From: CAXMQS01 sp036446035
GTDB lineage: Bacteria > Actinomycetota > Acidimicrobiia > Spongiisociales > JAOTWH01
Direction of reading: 5' to 3'
DNA length: 12,926 bases
NCBI GenBank assembly: GCA_036446035.1
Contig: JAZFSG010000098.1
Span: forward strand, 1 to 12,926
Shown here: piece by piece, positions 1 to 6,164 of the stretch
Numbering within the stretch: position 1 is the stretch's first letter
Layout of the letters: each line of letters begins with the position of its first letter
Notes under the pieces: generated by a model
The model's database searches: none
Told to the model about the DNA's origin: nothing
Seen by the model: only the letters and a program-made list of their open reading frames with translations
Program-made: the position numbers and the translations under genes

Positions 1-16
1 CCCCCCTATAGGGGGG
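1..16. repeat. Perfect 16-bp GC palindrome with TATA centre
   Basis: CCCCCCTATAGGGGGG reads the same on both strands. It lies 44 bp before the first gene, at the very edge of the window. It could be a protein-binding site, part of a larger inverted repeat cut off by the window edge, or the stem of an upstream terminator; there is no T-tract after it on the + strand. G-tract/C-tract palindromes of this style are bound by CsoR/RcnR-type repressors, but that link is only a guess here. Confidence 0.4.
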
Positions 17-59
17 AGAGACCGAGGCCCTAACCTCGCTCCACTAACCCGAGGAGAGA

Positions 60-461
60 ATGGAACTGCCAGACAAGGTCAAAGACATGCTGGACGGCCC
101 TAACTTCGCCCATGTCGCCACGGTCAACGAAGATGGCTCGCCGCAGAACACCATGGTGTGGATCGACCGCGACGGCGACCTCATCACCTTCAACACCGCC
201 GAAGGCCGTGTCAAGACCGACAACATGCGTCGTGAGCCTCGGGTATCGATCTCCATGTACGACAACGACAAGCCCTACATCAACGCTGCCATCATGGGCC
301 GCGTAGTCAAGATGACTCACGACCAGGCCGAAGACCACATCAATGCCCTGGGCGTCAAGTACACCGGAAAGCCCTACCAAGGCTGGCAGCCCGGCATGGT
401 CAGGGTCAAGGTCTACGTCGAGGCCGACTCCATCGGCGGCTACGTGAGGGACTCTCACTGA
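60..461 (+). CDS. PPOX-class (pyridoxamine 5'-phosphate oxidase fold) flavin/F420-dependent protein
   Basis: This is a 133-residue protein. It has the N-terminal pattern of the PPOX split-barrel family: a helix followed by FAHVATVNEDGSPQNTMVW (residues 16-34), then ITFNTAEGRVKTDNMRREPRVS, where the K/R-rich stretch normally contacts the cofactor phosphate. The length suits the short actinobacterial members that bind F420 or FMN and reduce small molecules, or bind biliverdin or heme. The substrate cannot be read from sequence. The ATG at 60 has a strong ribosome site, GAGGAGAG, at 51-58. The stop TGA overlaps the CTG start of the next gene by 4 bp, so the two are probably co-translated. The family call is confident; the F420 versus FMN assignment is not. 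Confidence 0.88.
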   Translation: MELPDKVKDMLDGPNFAHVATVNEDGSPQNTMVWIDRDGDLITFNTAEGRVKTDNMRREPRVSISMYDNDKPYINAAIMGRVVKMTHDQAEDHINALGVKYTGKPYQGWQPGMVRVKVYVEADSIGGYVRDSH

Positions 462-1102
462 CCAATCGCGCCGCCATCGTCCTGGCCGCTTTGGCCTCGG
501 CCTACGTGGCGGCGCAGATGCTGGCCGACATCACCAGCCTCAAGATCACCGAGGTGGCCGGGTTCTCGATGGATGCCGGGACGCTGGTGTACCCGTTCAC
601 CTTCACGCTGCGCGACCTCGTCCATAAGACGGCAGGCGTGCGGGTGGCACGGTGGCTCATCATCATCGCTGCCGCCATCAACTTGTTCATGGCCGGGCTG
701 TTCTGGTTGGTCGACCAGCTGCCCCTAGCTGCGGAAGGCGGGCTCCCCACAGAGCTCTTCGGCGATGTCTTGGCTCCCGTGTGGCGAATCGTCTTCGCCT
801 CCATCGTCGCCGAGGTCATCGCCGAGCTCATCGACACCGAGGTCTATCGCGCCTGGGTGGCGCGGATGGGTGAGGGCCGCCAGTGGGGTCGTGTTCTTGT
901 CTCCAACAGCGTCGCCATCCCCATCGACTCCGCCATCTTCGTCGCCATCGCCTTCGTCGGCGTGCTGCCTGGCGCAGACGTATGGGAGATCTTCGCCACC
1001 AACGTTGTGGTCAAGGTGGCAGTGACGTTGCTTTCCATCCCACTGATCTATCTCGTCAAGCCGCAGCCGGTGGTGGAAACTGCTGTAAGCGCAGGTCCCT
1101 AG
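458..1102 (+). CDS. Queuosine precursor transporter (YhhQ/VUT family)
   Basis: The product is a roughly 214-residue integral membrane protein with about six hydrophobic segments. Signature features are the early amphipathic stretch DITSLKI, the motif YPFTFTLRDLVHKTAG with its conserved Asp, the acidic helix VIAELIDTEVYRAW, and the C-terminal IPLIYLVKP. Family members import preQ0/preQ1 or related 7-deazaguanines for queuosine tRNA modification. The start was chosen as CTG at 458. It forms a CTGA overlap with the preceding stop, follows GAGGG at 446-450 with 7 nt spacing, and gives the expected hydrophilic-then-hydrophobic beginning M-T-N-R-A-A-I-V-L. A TTG at 491 is the alternative, but it has no ribosome site and would cut into the first membrane helix. 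The stop codon overlaps a putative promoter element of the next gene. Confidence 0.85.
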   Translation: MTNRAAIVLAALASAYVAAQMLADITSLKITEVAGFSMDAGTLVYPFTFTLRDLVHKTAGVRVARWLIIIAAAINLFMAGLFWLVDQLPLAAEGGLPTELFGDVLAPVWRIVFASIVAEVIAELIDTEVYRAWVARMGEGRQWGRVLVSNSVAIPIDSAIFVAIAFVGVLPGADVWEIFATNVVVKVAVTLLSIPLIYLVKPQPVVETAVSAGP

Positions 1103-1111
1103 GTTGGGTTC
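1100..1111 (+). promoter_or_regulatory. Putative leaderless -10 element for the O-methyltransferase gene
   Basis: TAGGTT at 1100-1105 fits TANNNT and is followed by 6 nt and then ATG at 1112. No Shine-Dalgarno sequence precedes the ATG. The first three bases of the element are also the TAG stop of the transporter gene. The same TANNNT-N6-ATG spacing recurs at 8640-8645 (minus) and 8678-8683 (plus). Confidence 0.4.
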
Positions 1112-1777
1112 ATGAGCGATCACGACCTGTGGGCCACAGTTGACGGTCTCATCGAGGAAACTCTGCTCGATGATGAGCCGGTCTTGCAGGAGGTTCTGGA
1201 GCGCGGGCGCCAGGCCAACCTGCCCCAGATCCAGGTGTCGGCACCGCAGGCCAAGCTGCTCTACCTGTTGGCGAGAGCCATCCGGGCCGAGCGCATCCTC
1301 GAGGTGGGAACGCTGGCCGGCTACAGCGGTATCTGGCTAGCGCGAGCGCTACCGGAGGGCGGCCGGCTGGTGACCATCGAGGTCGATCCCGGCCACGCCG
1401 CGGTCGCATCAGCCAACTTCGTCGCAGCTGGCGTCGCCGACAAAGTTCTGCTGCGAACCGGTGCCGCCCTCGATGTGTTGGCTGAGATCGAGGCCGAGGG
1501 CCTCGGCCCCTTCGATCTCACATTTATCGATGCCGACAAGCCCAACAACTCCAACTACCTGGAATGGGCTACGAAGCTGTCGCGGCCGGGCAGCGTGATC
1601 GTGCTCGACAACGTGGTGCGAGGCGGTGCTGTGCTCGATCGAGAAGTGGATGCCAACGCAGCCGGGGCTCACGATGCCCTCGCATGGCTCGGCGATCGGC
1701 CCGGCCTCGACTCCACCGTGATACAAACCGTTGGCAGCAAGGGCTACGACGGGTTCGCCATCTCCGTAGTGGGCTGA
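1112..1777 (+). CDS. Class I SAM-dependent O-methyltransferase (family 3, catechol/caffeoyl-CoA type)
   Basis: This 221-residue protein has the usual length for the cation-dependent O-methyltransferase family (Pfam Methyltransf_3). The SAM-binding glycine loop is ILEVGTLAGYSGIWLA (residues 62-77). The acidic end of strand 2 is VTIEVDP. The metal/substrate site is TFIDADKPNNSNY (about 137-149) with D140 and D142, and VLDNVV carries D166 and N167. Such enzymes methylate a catechol-like hydroxyl using SAM and Mg2+; the physiological substrate is unknown. It follows the transporter by 9 bp but may have its own leaderless promoter. Its 3' end overlaps the convergent zinc-ribbon gene by 34 bp. Confidence 0.9.
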   Translation: MSDHDLWATVDGLIEETLLDDEPVLQEVLERGRQANLPQIQVSAPQAKLLYLLARAIRAERILEVGTLAGYSGIWLARALPEGGRLVTIEVDPGHAAVASANFVAAGVADKVLLRTGAALDVLAEIEAEGLGPFDLTFIDADKPNNSNYLEWATKLSRPGSVIVLDNVVRGGAVLDREVDANAAGAHDALAWLGDRPGLDSTVIQTVGSKGYDGFAISVVG

Positions 1778-1926
1778 TCGTCCTCGATCACGATGTCGTG
1801 GCGATGGTTGCAGTCTTCGCACGCGAACGGCACAACGTCGCCGACCTGGAATTCGCCTTCGTCCAGAGGCAGCCGGTGGGCGACGCCGCCACACTCGACG
1901 CAATCGAGGGTCAGGGGAAGTTCCAT
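1744..1926 (-). CDS. Small zinc-ribbon-like protein (60 aa, two CxxC)
   Basis: The 60-residue product has two CxxC knuckles, CVEC (C9, C12) and CEDC (C36, C39), about 24 residues apart. This arrangement can bind one zinc or form a rubredoxin-like site. The flanks (MELPLTLD, VGDVVPFACEDCNHRH, then an acidic tail) resemble small uncharacterised actinobacterial zinc-ribbon proteins. No specific function is recognised. The ATG at 1926 lies 4 bp after the TGA of the upstream methyltransferase gene, a spacing typical of translational coupling. A longer reading starting near 2022 would overlap that methyltransferase and is disfavoured. Its last 34 bp overlap the end of the O-methyltransferase gene on the other strand. 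The coupling and paired cysteines argue that it is real. Confidence 0.68.
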   Translation of the reverse strand: MELPLTLDCVECGGVAHRLPLDEGEFQVGDVVPFACEDCNHRHDIVIEDDQPTTEMANPS

Positions 1927-1930
1927 GCCG

Positions 1931-2656
1931 TCACCGTACCGAGCGCTGCGCGGTCCCGTATATGAAAGCGAAGTCGGTGTGGTCGGCGGTTGCCAGCCAT
2001 CCCAGCCTGCCGAGTTCAGCAACGAGCTCGTCCGGCCACCAGAAACGCTTTACCAGCGTCCACTCCGAGCCGTCGCGCAGCTGGCGTCGCCTCGTCTCCG
2101 GCCCAAGCGCCTCGCTGTCGCGTTCGCCTGCCGCTTCCGGCCAGTCGCCGGGCTCCGAGGCGTTGGCGTAGTCAGGATGGGCGTTGTCAACGAAGTAGAC
2201 ACGGCCGCCAGGAACCAGAGCTCGGTCCACGAGACTCCAGAATCCTTCCCATCGTGCCGTCGGTACATGGGTCAGCCAGAAGCCGAAGAAGATGGCGTCA
2301 TAGCGGACGTTGGGTTCCCAGGCGAAGATGTCGGTCGCGATCGTCTCAACCGCGTCGTGCTTGGGGGACAGCAAGGCCAGCATCTCGGGGGCGGCATCCA
2401 ACGCGGTGACCCGATCAGCAGCTAGAAGCAGCTCGCCGGTCCAGCTACCCGAGCCGGCGGCGATCTCCAGCACGCTGCCCGTCGGTGGGTCGGCCACCAG
2501 CCAGGCCCGGACGGCTGCGTCGTCGGCGTCCCAGCGCTGCAGGAATTCGGCGGTGATGTCTGAGCGGTCTTCCAGCCAGTTGTCGTACTCGACGGCCCGA
2601 GCCCGGTAGTAGGCGATCTGGGCCGCGACCAACTCGTCGATGTCCATGGAGAACAT
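1931..2656 (-). CDS. Class I SAM-dependent methyltransferase
   Basis: This is a protein of about 241 residues. The SAM motif I is SVLEIAAGSGSWTGELL (61-77), motif II is VTALDAAPEML, motif III-like is YDAIFFGFWLTHVP, and the post-motif is LVPGGRVYFVDN. A 20-residue segment rich in Glu/Arg (EAAGERDSEALG) lies in the C-terminal half. The fold is Methyltransf_11/25-like and the methyl acceptor is unknown. The start is ATG at 2656 or ATG at 2647 (three codons apart). Neither has a good ribosome site, so the transcript may be leaderless. It is divergent from the DUF1684 gene across about 45 bp and is followed by the CxxC protein after 4 bp. Confidence 0.85.
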   Translation of the reverse strand: MFSMDIDELVAAQIAYYRARAVEYDNWLEDRSDITAEFLQRWDADDAAVRAWLVADPPTGSVLEIAAGSGSWTGELLLAADRVTALDAAPEMLALLSPKHDAVETIATDIFAWEPNVRYDAIFFGFWLTHVPTARWEGFWSLVDRALVPGGRVYFVDNAHPDYANASEPGDWPEAAGERDSEALGPETRRRQLRDGSEWTLVKRFWWPDELVAELGRLGWLATADHTDFAFIYGTAQRSVR

Positions 2657-2701
2657 TGTGCCAAAGGGAATCACGGACCGCGGGCCGGTGTTGGTGAGGC
2701 C

Positions 2702-3211
2702 ATGACCGACTACGACGCCGAGCGTTCCCAGAAAGACGAGTTCTTCAAGCTGAGCCACCAATCGCCGCTGCCCCACGAGCTGCAGCACGACTTCGGTGGC
2801 CTCGCCTACTTTCCCGCCGACGAGTCGATGGTGTTCACCGTGACGCCGGAACCGGGTGACGACGCCGAACTGACTATCGACACCTCCGACGGCCAACAGC
2901 GTGTCTACAAGAGAGCCGCCATCGCCTCCTTCGAGGTGGCAGGAGAAGCGGTCAGCCTGGCCCTCTACGACTCGGGGCACCCCGGCTACTTCCTGCCGTT
3001 CCGCGACAAGACCTCAGGAAAGGGCACCTACGGGGCTGGCCGGTACCTCGACATCGAGTCCAACAAGGACGGGACCGTCACCATCGACTTCAATCTGGCC
3101 TACAACCCGTTCTGCGCCTACAACGATGCCTACTCGTGCCCGCTGCCGCCGGTCGAGAACTGGCTACAGGTTCCCGTCGAGGCCGGCGAGAAGAACTTCG
3201 TCAAGCTCTAG
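2702..3211 (+). CDS. DUF1684 domain-containing protein
   Basis: This 169-residue protein matches the DUF1684 pattern. It has an N-terminal R-x-x-K-D-x-F-F (8-15), FGGLAYFPAD (31-40), KGTYGAGRYLDIE (107-119), IDFNLAYNPFCAYNDAYSCP (128-147), then LPPVENW and VEAGEKNF near the end. The family is widespread in actinobacteria and other bacteria and has no established biochemical function; conserved Cys, Tyr and FN residues suggest a binding or enzymatic site. No signal peptide is visible, so a cytosolic location is likely. Its TAG stop shares the palindrome CTAG with the stop of the gene on the opposite strand. GGTGAGG lies only 2 nt before the ATG, too close for an ideal ribosome site. Confidence 0.88.
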   Translation: MTDYDAERSQKDEFFKLSHQSPLPHELQHDFGGLAYFPADESMVFTVTPEPGDDAELTIDTSDGQQRVYKRAAIASFEVAGEAVSLALYDSGHPGYFLPFRDKTSGKGTYGAGRYLDIESNKDGTVTIDFNLAYNPFCAYNDAYSCPLPPVENWLQVPVEAGEKNFVKL

Positions 3212-3482
3212 CCGCAGAGGTCGAACTCGAATCGAAATACGTGGTTAGAGGCGTCGATGGCGTCCCGCTCCGCCGCGGTGAGTTCCGTCTGCGGGTTGGC
3301 GGCGTAGGCAGTTGCCCATCCTGTCAAGACATCGACCACTCCGTTGAGGTCGGGTCGGGAGCGTCGAATCTCCCCAGGGCCCCGCAGGTGACGGCGGCGG
3401 ATTCGGCGATGCGGGCGACCATTCCGTCTGATTCGAGATAGACGCCGATGGCCGTTGCCGCGATCAACCCAAGGCGTCTCAA
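3208..3482 (-). pseudogene. Frameshifted small gene downstream of metB (unknown function)
   Basis: Two reading frames on this strand together form one plausible protein. The first runs from TTG at 3482, which overlaps the metB stop as TTGA. It encodes M-R-R-L-G-L-I-A-A-T-A-I-G-V-Y-L... as far as TCGALG (37 codons), then degenerates and stops at 3324-3326. The second frame, entered one base back at the GGGG run (CCCC at 3372-3375 on +), continues with EIRRSRPDLNGVVDVL and ends FRFEFDLCG at 3208. The joined product is about 91 residues with a hydrophobic N-terminus. Both halves keep GC-rich third positions, while the other frame of the 5' half is an Arg-rich shadow. One missing G explains the break, through mutation or assembly error. 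I do not recognise the family. Confidence 0.6.
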
Positions 3483-4627
3483 CCGATCGCCTGGGCAAGG
3501 TCGGCGATGAGGTCGTCGACGTGCTCGATCCCAACCGAGAGGCGAACCAGGTCGTCGGGCACCGCGTTGGACGTGCCAGCGACCGATAGGTGCGTCATGA
3601 CTGCCGGCACCTCGATCAGCGATTCCACCCCACCCAGGCTCTCCGCGAGGAAGAAGAGCCTCGCTGCCGCAGCGATAGCGTTGGCCGCTTCGATGCCGCC
3701 CGTGGGCCGGAACGAGACCATCCCCCCGTACTTCCCGCCCATCTGGTCAGCGGCCAGCTCGTGCTGGGGGTGCGACGCCAGGCCAGGGAAGAAGACCTCC
3801 TCGACCCCACTGTGGCTGCTCAGGTATTCGGCGATCGCCAAGGCGTTGGCGCAGTGAGCCTCCATGCGCACCGCCAGCGTCTTCAGTCCCCGCAGCACCA
3901 GATAGGAGTCGAAGGGCCCCGGCACCGGACCCGCGGTGTTCTGCAGGTAGCGCAGGCGCTCGATCAGCTCAGCATCATTGGCCATGACGGCGCCGCCGAC
4001 TACATCGGAATGCCCGCCGAGGTACTTCGTCGTCGAATGCATGACCAGATCGCATCCCAGCTCGAGGGGACGCTGCAAATAGGGGGTAGCGAAGGTGTTG
4101 TCGACGCACACCATCGCCCCGACGGCATGGGCCACCTCGTTGACCATCGCCAGGTCGACCACCCGCAGCATGGGGTTGGTTGGGGTCTCGACCCATACCA
4201 GCTTGGTGGCCTCAGTTATGACGGCCTCGAGCGCAGCCCGATCTGTCATGTCGGCGACCGCGACCTCGATCCCGGACTGGGCCGCGACGTTGTAGAAGAA
4301 CCGATGGGTGCCGCCGTAGGCGTCGTCGGGAATGACCACGCCGTCGCCGGGGGAGAGCAGCCACGCCACCAGTGCCGTCGCCGCCATGCCCGAGGACGCG
4401 GCGACTGCGCCCCCTCCGGGCCCTGCGCTCTCCAACGATGCCAGCGCCACCTCTAGGGCATGCCGGGTGGGATTGTCGGTCCGCGAGTACTCGTAGCCCT
4501 TGTGCTCGCCGGGCTTGTCCTGGGCGTATGTCGACGTGGCGTAGATCGGCACGGTGACGGCGCCGGTAGTTGGGTCCGGCTCCTGGCCGGCGTGTATAGC
4601 CCTGGTCTCGAATCGATCATCCGTCAA
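3479..4627 (-). CDS. metB: Cystathionine gamma-synthase/gamma-lyase (Cys/Met metabolism PLP enzyme)
   Basis: This 382-residue fold-type I PLP enzyme has the full family length. Signatures are TRAIHAG (8-14), the phosphate/substrate motif YSRTDNPTRHALE, ASSGMAAT, the cofactor Asp in VCVDNTFATPYLQ, and the Schiff-base Lys201 in HSTTKYLGGHSDVVGG. The ending SVGIEHVDDLIADLAQA is typical. It catalyses gamma-replacement (O-acyl-homoserine plus cysteine to cystathionine) or gamma-elimination of cystathionine. Sequence alone does not separate the two, and the cbs neighbour favours a reverse transsulfuration role. The start is TTG at 4627, with AAGGAG at 4635-4640 and 7 nt spacing inside the cbs 3' end. 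It overlaps cbs by 11 bp and the next small gene by 4 bp. Confidence 0.93.
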   Translation of the reverse strand: MTDDRFETRAIHAGQEPDPTTGAVTVPIYATSTYAQDKPGEHKGYEYSRTDNPTRHALEVALASLESAGPGGGAVAASSGMAATALVAWLLSPGDGVVIPDDAYGGTHRFFYNVAAQSGIEVAVADMTDRAALEAVITEATKLVWVETPTNPMLRVVDLAMVNEVAHAVGAMVCVDNTFATPYLQRPLELGCDLVMHSTTKYLGGHSDVVGGAVMANDAELIERLRYLQNTAGPVPGPFDSYLVLRGLKTLAVRMEAHCANALAIAEYLSSHSGVEEVFFPGLASHPQHELAADQMGGKYGGMVSFRPTGGIEAANAIAAAARLFFLAESLGGVESLIEVPAVMTHLSVAGTSNAVPDDLVRLSVGIEHVDDLIADLAQAIG

Positions 4628-5567
4628 AGCCGTGCTCCTTCATCCAGTCGTCGTTGAAGATCTTGGAGAGGTAGTTGCGTCCACCGTCGGGAAGAACGAC
4701 GACGACCAGGTCGTCGGATTCGGCTGCAACGCGCAGAGCGCCAACCGCCGCCATCCCGCAGGACCCGCCGACGAGTAGCGCTTCCTCGGTTGCCAACCTC
4801 CTGGTCATGGACATGGCCTCGGCGTCGCTGACCTTCTCCCAGCGGTCGACAGAGTCACGATCGAACGTTTCCGGCCAGAAGTCCTCGCCCACCCCCTCTA
4901 TCAGGTAGGTGTCAACGTTTTCTTCCGAGTCCGCCGTGTAGATGGACCCGATCGGATCCACCCCGACGATGCTCACTGTCGGATCCTGTTGGTTGATGAA
5001 CCTCGCCATGCCGCTGATGGTCCCTCCTGTGCCGACGCCGACCACAAGATGGCGGAGCTGGCCATCTGTCTGTCGCCATACCTCGGGTCCGGTCGTGTCG
5101 TAGTGGGTCTGCGGATTGGCCGGGTTGCTGTATTGGTCCGGACGGAAAGATCCCGGTGTCTCCTCGGTGAGGCGCTGCGCTACCGAGTAGTACGAGCGCG
5201 GGTCTTCGGGCTCGACATCGGTCGGGCACACCACCACCTCGGCTCCGTATGCCCGCAAAAGGTCCTGCTTCTCCTTGGACTGCTTGTCTGCCATGACACA
5301 GATGAGCCGGTAGCCCCGCAGCCGCGCCGCGATGGCCAAGCCGACCCCGGTGTTGCCGCTGGTTGGCTCGACGATGGTGCCACCGGGGGACAGCAGCCCC
5401 TCGCGCTCGGCCTTGAGGATCATGGGGAGCCCGATGCGGTCCTTGATGGAGCCGCCAGGGTTCAGATACTCGATCTTGGCGACCAGGTTTCCCGGGGGAT
5501 GGAGTCGGGAAAGGCGGACGAGCGGAGTGTTTCCGATGGCGCCGGTGATGTCGTCGAGAACCTCCAC
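4617..5567 (-). CDS. cbs: Cystathionine beta-synthase, catalytic core only
   Basis: This is a fold-type II PLP enzyme of about 316 residues. Motifs are GAIGNTPLVRL near the N-terminus, NPGGSIKDRIG with PLP Lys42, EPTSGNTGVGLA, and GTGGTISG for the phosphate. PDQYSNPANPQTHYDTTGPE and VDPIGS distinguish cystathionine beta-synthase from cysteine synthase. It condenses serine (or an activated serine) with homocysteine. The protein stops right after the core (NYLSKIFNDDWM) and lacks the C-terminal pair of regulatory CBS domains common in actinobacterial Cbs of about 460 residues. The start was chosen as GTG at 5567, giving the usual short lead before IGNTP; no Shine-Dalgarno is present, but TAGCCT lies 7 nt upstream. 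An in-frame ATG at 5621 would add 18 residues and abut the csoR operator. Confidence 0.9.
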   Translation of the reverse strand: MEVLDDITGAIGNTPLVRLSRLHPPGNLVAKIEYLNPGGSIKDRIGLPMILKAEREGLLSPGGTIVEPTSGNTGVGLAIAARLRGYRLICVMADKQSKEKQDLLRAYGAEVVVCPTDVEPEDPRSYYSVAQRLTEETPGSFRPDQYSNPANPQTHYDTTGPEVWRQTDGQLRHLVVGVGTGGTISGMARFINQQDPTVSIVGVDPIGSIYTADSEENVDTYLIEGVGEDFWPETFDRDSVDRWEKVSDAEAMSMTRRLATEEALLVGGSCGMAAVGALRVAAESDDLVVVVLPDGGRNYLSKIFNDDWMKEHGFDG

Positions 5568-5574
5568 GAAGACA

Positions 5575-5580
5575 AGGCTA
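5575..5580 (-). promoter_or_regulatory. Putative leaderless -10 element for cbs
   Basis: On the minus strand TAGCCT (TANNNT type) is followed by 7 nt and then the GTG at 5567. This would place transcription start at or next to the start codon. No convincing -35 box is seen. Confidence 0.3.
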
Positions 5581-5589
5581 GGTGTTCCC

Positions 5590-5617
5590 TTGTGTTGCGT
5601 GGCGGCAGAGGTATATT
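5590..5617 (+). promoter_or_regulatory. Putative csoR operon promoter
   Basis: TTGTGT (5590-5595) and TATATT (5612-5617) are separated by 16 bp and resemble a sigma-70 type -35/-10 pair. Predicted transcription would begin near 5624, at the edge of the palindromic operator, so a bound repressor would block initiation. Confidence 0.5.
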
Positions 5618-5625
5618 GCATCCAT

Positions 5626-5644
5626 ACCCCACCCCGGGTGGGGT
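5626..5644. promoter_or_regulatory. Probable CsoR operator (perfect 19-bp palindrome)
   Basis: ACCCCACCCCGGGTGGGGT is a perfect inverted repeat with 9-bp arms around a single central C. It lies between a -10-like box and the csoR ribosome site. CsoR operators are G/C-tract inverted repeats flanked by TA, and here TA also flanks the arms on the left (5625-5626) and near the right end (5648-5649). Its place directly before csoR-copZ-copA supports autoregulation relieved by Cu(I). Confidence 0.75.
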
Positions 5645-5664
5645 GGGTAGAGAAGGAGCCACCA

Positions 5665-5958
5665 ATGCAGGAAGAGCACAAGCGGTCGGCATTGAACCGC
5701 CTGAAGACGGTTCGCGGCCACCTCGACGGCATTCTCGAAATGGTGGAGCAAGAGCGCTACTGCCCCGACGTGATGAAGCAGGTGTCGGCGGTTCAGGGAT
5801 CGCTGGAGAAGGTGAATCGGGTGCTGCTACAGAATCACGTTGAGACGTGCGTGCTCGAGGCCGTGGCCGAAGGGCGGTCCGCCCAGATCGTCGACGAGTT
5901 GATGGAGACACTCAAATACACACCCACCGTGACGGGTCCGTCCAAGGAATCCAATTGA
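5665..5958 (+). CDS. csoR: Copper-sensing transcriptional repressor CsoR
   Basis: This 97-residue all-helical repressor belongs to the CsoR/RcnR family (Pfam Trns_repr_metal). The Cu(I) ligands C33, H58 and C62 keep the exact spacing of Mycobacterium tuberculosis CsoR (C36, H61, C65). The second-shell Tyr and Glu are also present at Y32 and E78, which argues for copper rather than nickel, formaldehyde or persulfide sensing. The ATG at 5665 has AAGGAG at 5653-5658 with 6 nt spacing. Apo-CsoR should bind the palindrome at 5626-5644 and release on Cu(I) binding. The stop overlaps the copZ TTG start as TTGA, so the repressor and chaperone are co-translated. The N-terminal arm (QEEHKRSALNRLKTVRGHL) carries the basic residues expected for DNA contact. 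Confidence 0.95.
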   Translation: MQEEHKRSALNRLKTVRGHLDGILEMVEQERYCPDVMKQVSAVQGSLEKVNRVLLQNHVETCVLEAVAEGRSAQIVDELMETLKYTPTVTGPSKESN

Positions 5959-6164
5959 CAGAAACAACATTCTCAGTTCCTGAGGTCCACTGCGGCCACT
6001 GCAAGTCCTCGATCGAAGGCGCGGTTGGCGCTCTCGACGGTGTGACCGCCGTCGAGGTGAAGATCGACGAGCACGTTGTCGACGTGTCCTTCGATGAGTC
6101 GACGCTGGCCGACGACGCCATCGTTGGCGCCATCGAAGAGCAGGGCTACTCCGTAGCTAGATGA
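5955..6164 (+). CDS. copZ: Copper chaperone CopZ (heavy-metal-associated domain)
   Basis: This 69-residue single HMA domain has the beta-alpha-beta-beta-alpha-beta pattern. The metal site is HCGHC with C13 and C16. The usual Met before the first Cys is replaced by Val-His, as in many actinobacterial chaperones. GYSV at the end is the conserved HMA terminus. It carries Cu(I) in the cytosol to CopA and can deliver copper to CsoR. The TTG start at 5955 overlaps the csoR stop by 4 bp, with AAGGA at 5944-5948. Its own stop overlaps the copA ATG as ATGA. The length equals the family norm. Confidence 0.93.
   Translation: MTETTFSVPEVHCGHCKSSIEGAVGALDGVTAVEVKIDEHVVDVSFDESTLADDAIVGAIEEQGYSVAR

Noticed and set aside
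30..458. Open 142-codon frame on the minus strand opposite the PPOX gene
   Set aside because: It is a Val/Asp/Gly-rich shadow of the plus-strand gene, which has a strong ribosome site and clear family motifs.
1927..2022. N-terminal extension of the CxxC protein to a 92-residue product
   Set aside because: The extra 32 residues would lie inside the end of the methyltransferase gene; the ATG at 1926, 4 bp after its stop, is the better start.
3366..3380. Programmed -1 frameshift at the GGGG run in the gene after metB
   Set aside because: There is no standard X-XXY-YYZ slippery heptamer and no evident stimulatory hairpin; a mutation or sequencing indel is simpler.
3590..4456. Open 288-codon frame on the plus strand
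   Set aside because: It is antisense to the metB-type gene, with His/Arg/Gly-rich low-information composition and no motif; GC-rich codon bias keeps the opposite frame open.
4989..5843. Open 284-codon frame on the plus strand
   Set aside because: It runs antisense to cbs and through the csoR promoter into csoR in the wrong frame, and no domain is visible.
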